This document shows, piece after piece, positions 19,931-20,000 of a DNA stretch of 20,000 nt. The notes under the pieces are model-generated. The model was not told the origin of the DNA. It did no database searches and saw nothing but the letters and a program-made list of their open reading frames with translations. Numbering within the stretch: the stretch's first letter is position 1; every line of letters begins with the position of its first letter. The translations under genes and the position numbers were made by a program. Source of the stretch: a virus; the IMG/VR virus record IMGVR_UViG_3300030202_000094, positions 1 to 20,000 of that record; one strand, given 5' to 3'.

Positions 19931-20000
19931 TGTCCAAGAAAAAGACACTCTTTTCCTAATGACCGACTTATTATCTTTTACGGTTCTATAAAGTGGGCTT

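Larger units (their letters stand above)
19845..20000. other. Intergenic regulatory stretch running to the window edge
   Basis: I see no credible gene in these 156 bases. They hold the promoter and dyads described separately, the AAGGAG site of the first gene, and a weak A/T hairpin (AAAAGA at 19940-19945, TCTTTT at 19949-19954). The edge bases 19955-20000 are A/T-rich with no feature I can name. Confidence 0.5.

Noticed and set aside
1-20000. tRNA genes, CRISPR array, insertion sequence
   Set aside because: No cloverleaf-like stretch, regularly spaced repeat or transposase was seen, and the gene-tight layout leaves little room; a tRNA scan would settle the first.

Overview
The window looks like about half of the genome of a lytic, short-tailed, T7-like DNA phage of the marine Rhodobacteraceae type (roseophage SIO1 / 'cobavirus' group, Zobellviridae). 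Three things suggest this. The replication set is T7-like: split primase-helicase/PolA-type polymerase, gp2.5-like SSB, gp6-like exonuclease, gp3-like endonuclease I and a DUF3310 protein. There is a B12-dependent class II ribonucleotide reductase. No phage RNA polymerase is present, while host-type sigma70 promoters are. The taxonomic label is inference from gene content, not a database hit.

Layout. Bases 1-6988 are read rightward and form the end of the virion/lysis module. It holds the 3' part of a large virion protein, a 672-residue probable virion protein, a lysozyme-domain protein, a lipoprotein with a C-terminal membrane segment (candidate unimolecular spanin), membrane/coiled-coil proteins, a two-helix membrane protein with an EF-hand loop (holin-like), and a run of very small, mostly lysine-rich proteins. 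A hairpin-plus-T-run terminator at about 6989-7016 closes this arm. Everything from 20000 down to 7015 is read leftward, so the two arms converge at about 7000.

The leftward arm, in transcription order, starts with a promoter/dyad region (19845-20000). About fifteen small, tightly overlapping accessory genes follow (19844 to 16551), including an HhH-like protein and an HTH protein. Then come primase-helicase, a two-helix membrane protein, and the DNA polymerase, which is cut into an exonuclease half and a polymerase half by an endonuclease VII-like gene. SSB follows, with its own promoter and a TTCG-loop terminator. The arm ends with FEN-type exonuclease, endonuclease I, MazG-like pyrophosphohydrolase, class II RNR, DUF3310 and a small secreted protein. 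Together these degrade and recycle host DNA, make deoxynucleotides and replicate the phage genome.

Most genes overlap by 1-8 bases (ATGA, TAATG), so translational coupling is probably general. I placed several genes of 22-58 codons that sit exactly in the gaps and follow this overlap pattern; four of the leftward ones are single-helix membrane peptides interleaved with replication genes. One sigma70 promoter with both hexamers at consensus (17813-17840) points rightward, against the leftward operon. I saw no tRNA, CRISPR array or insertion sequence. No stretch over 300 bases lacks a gene.
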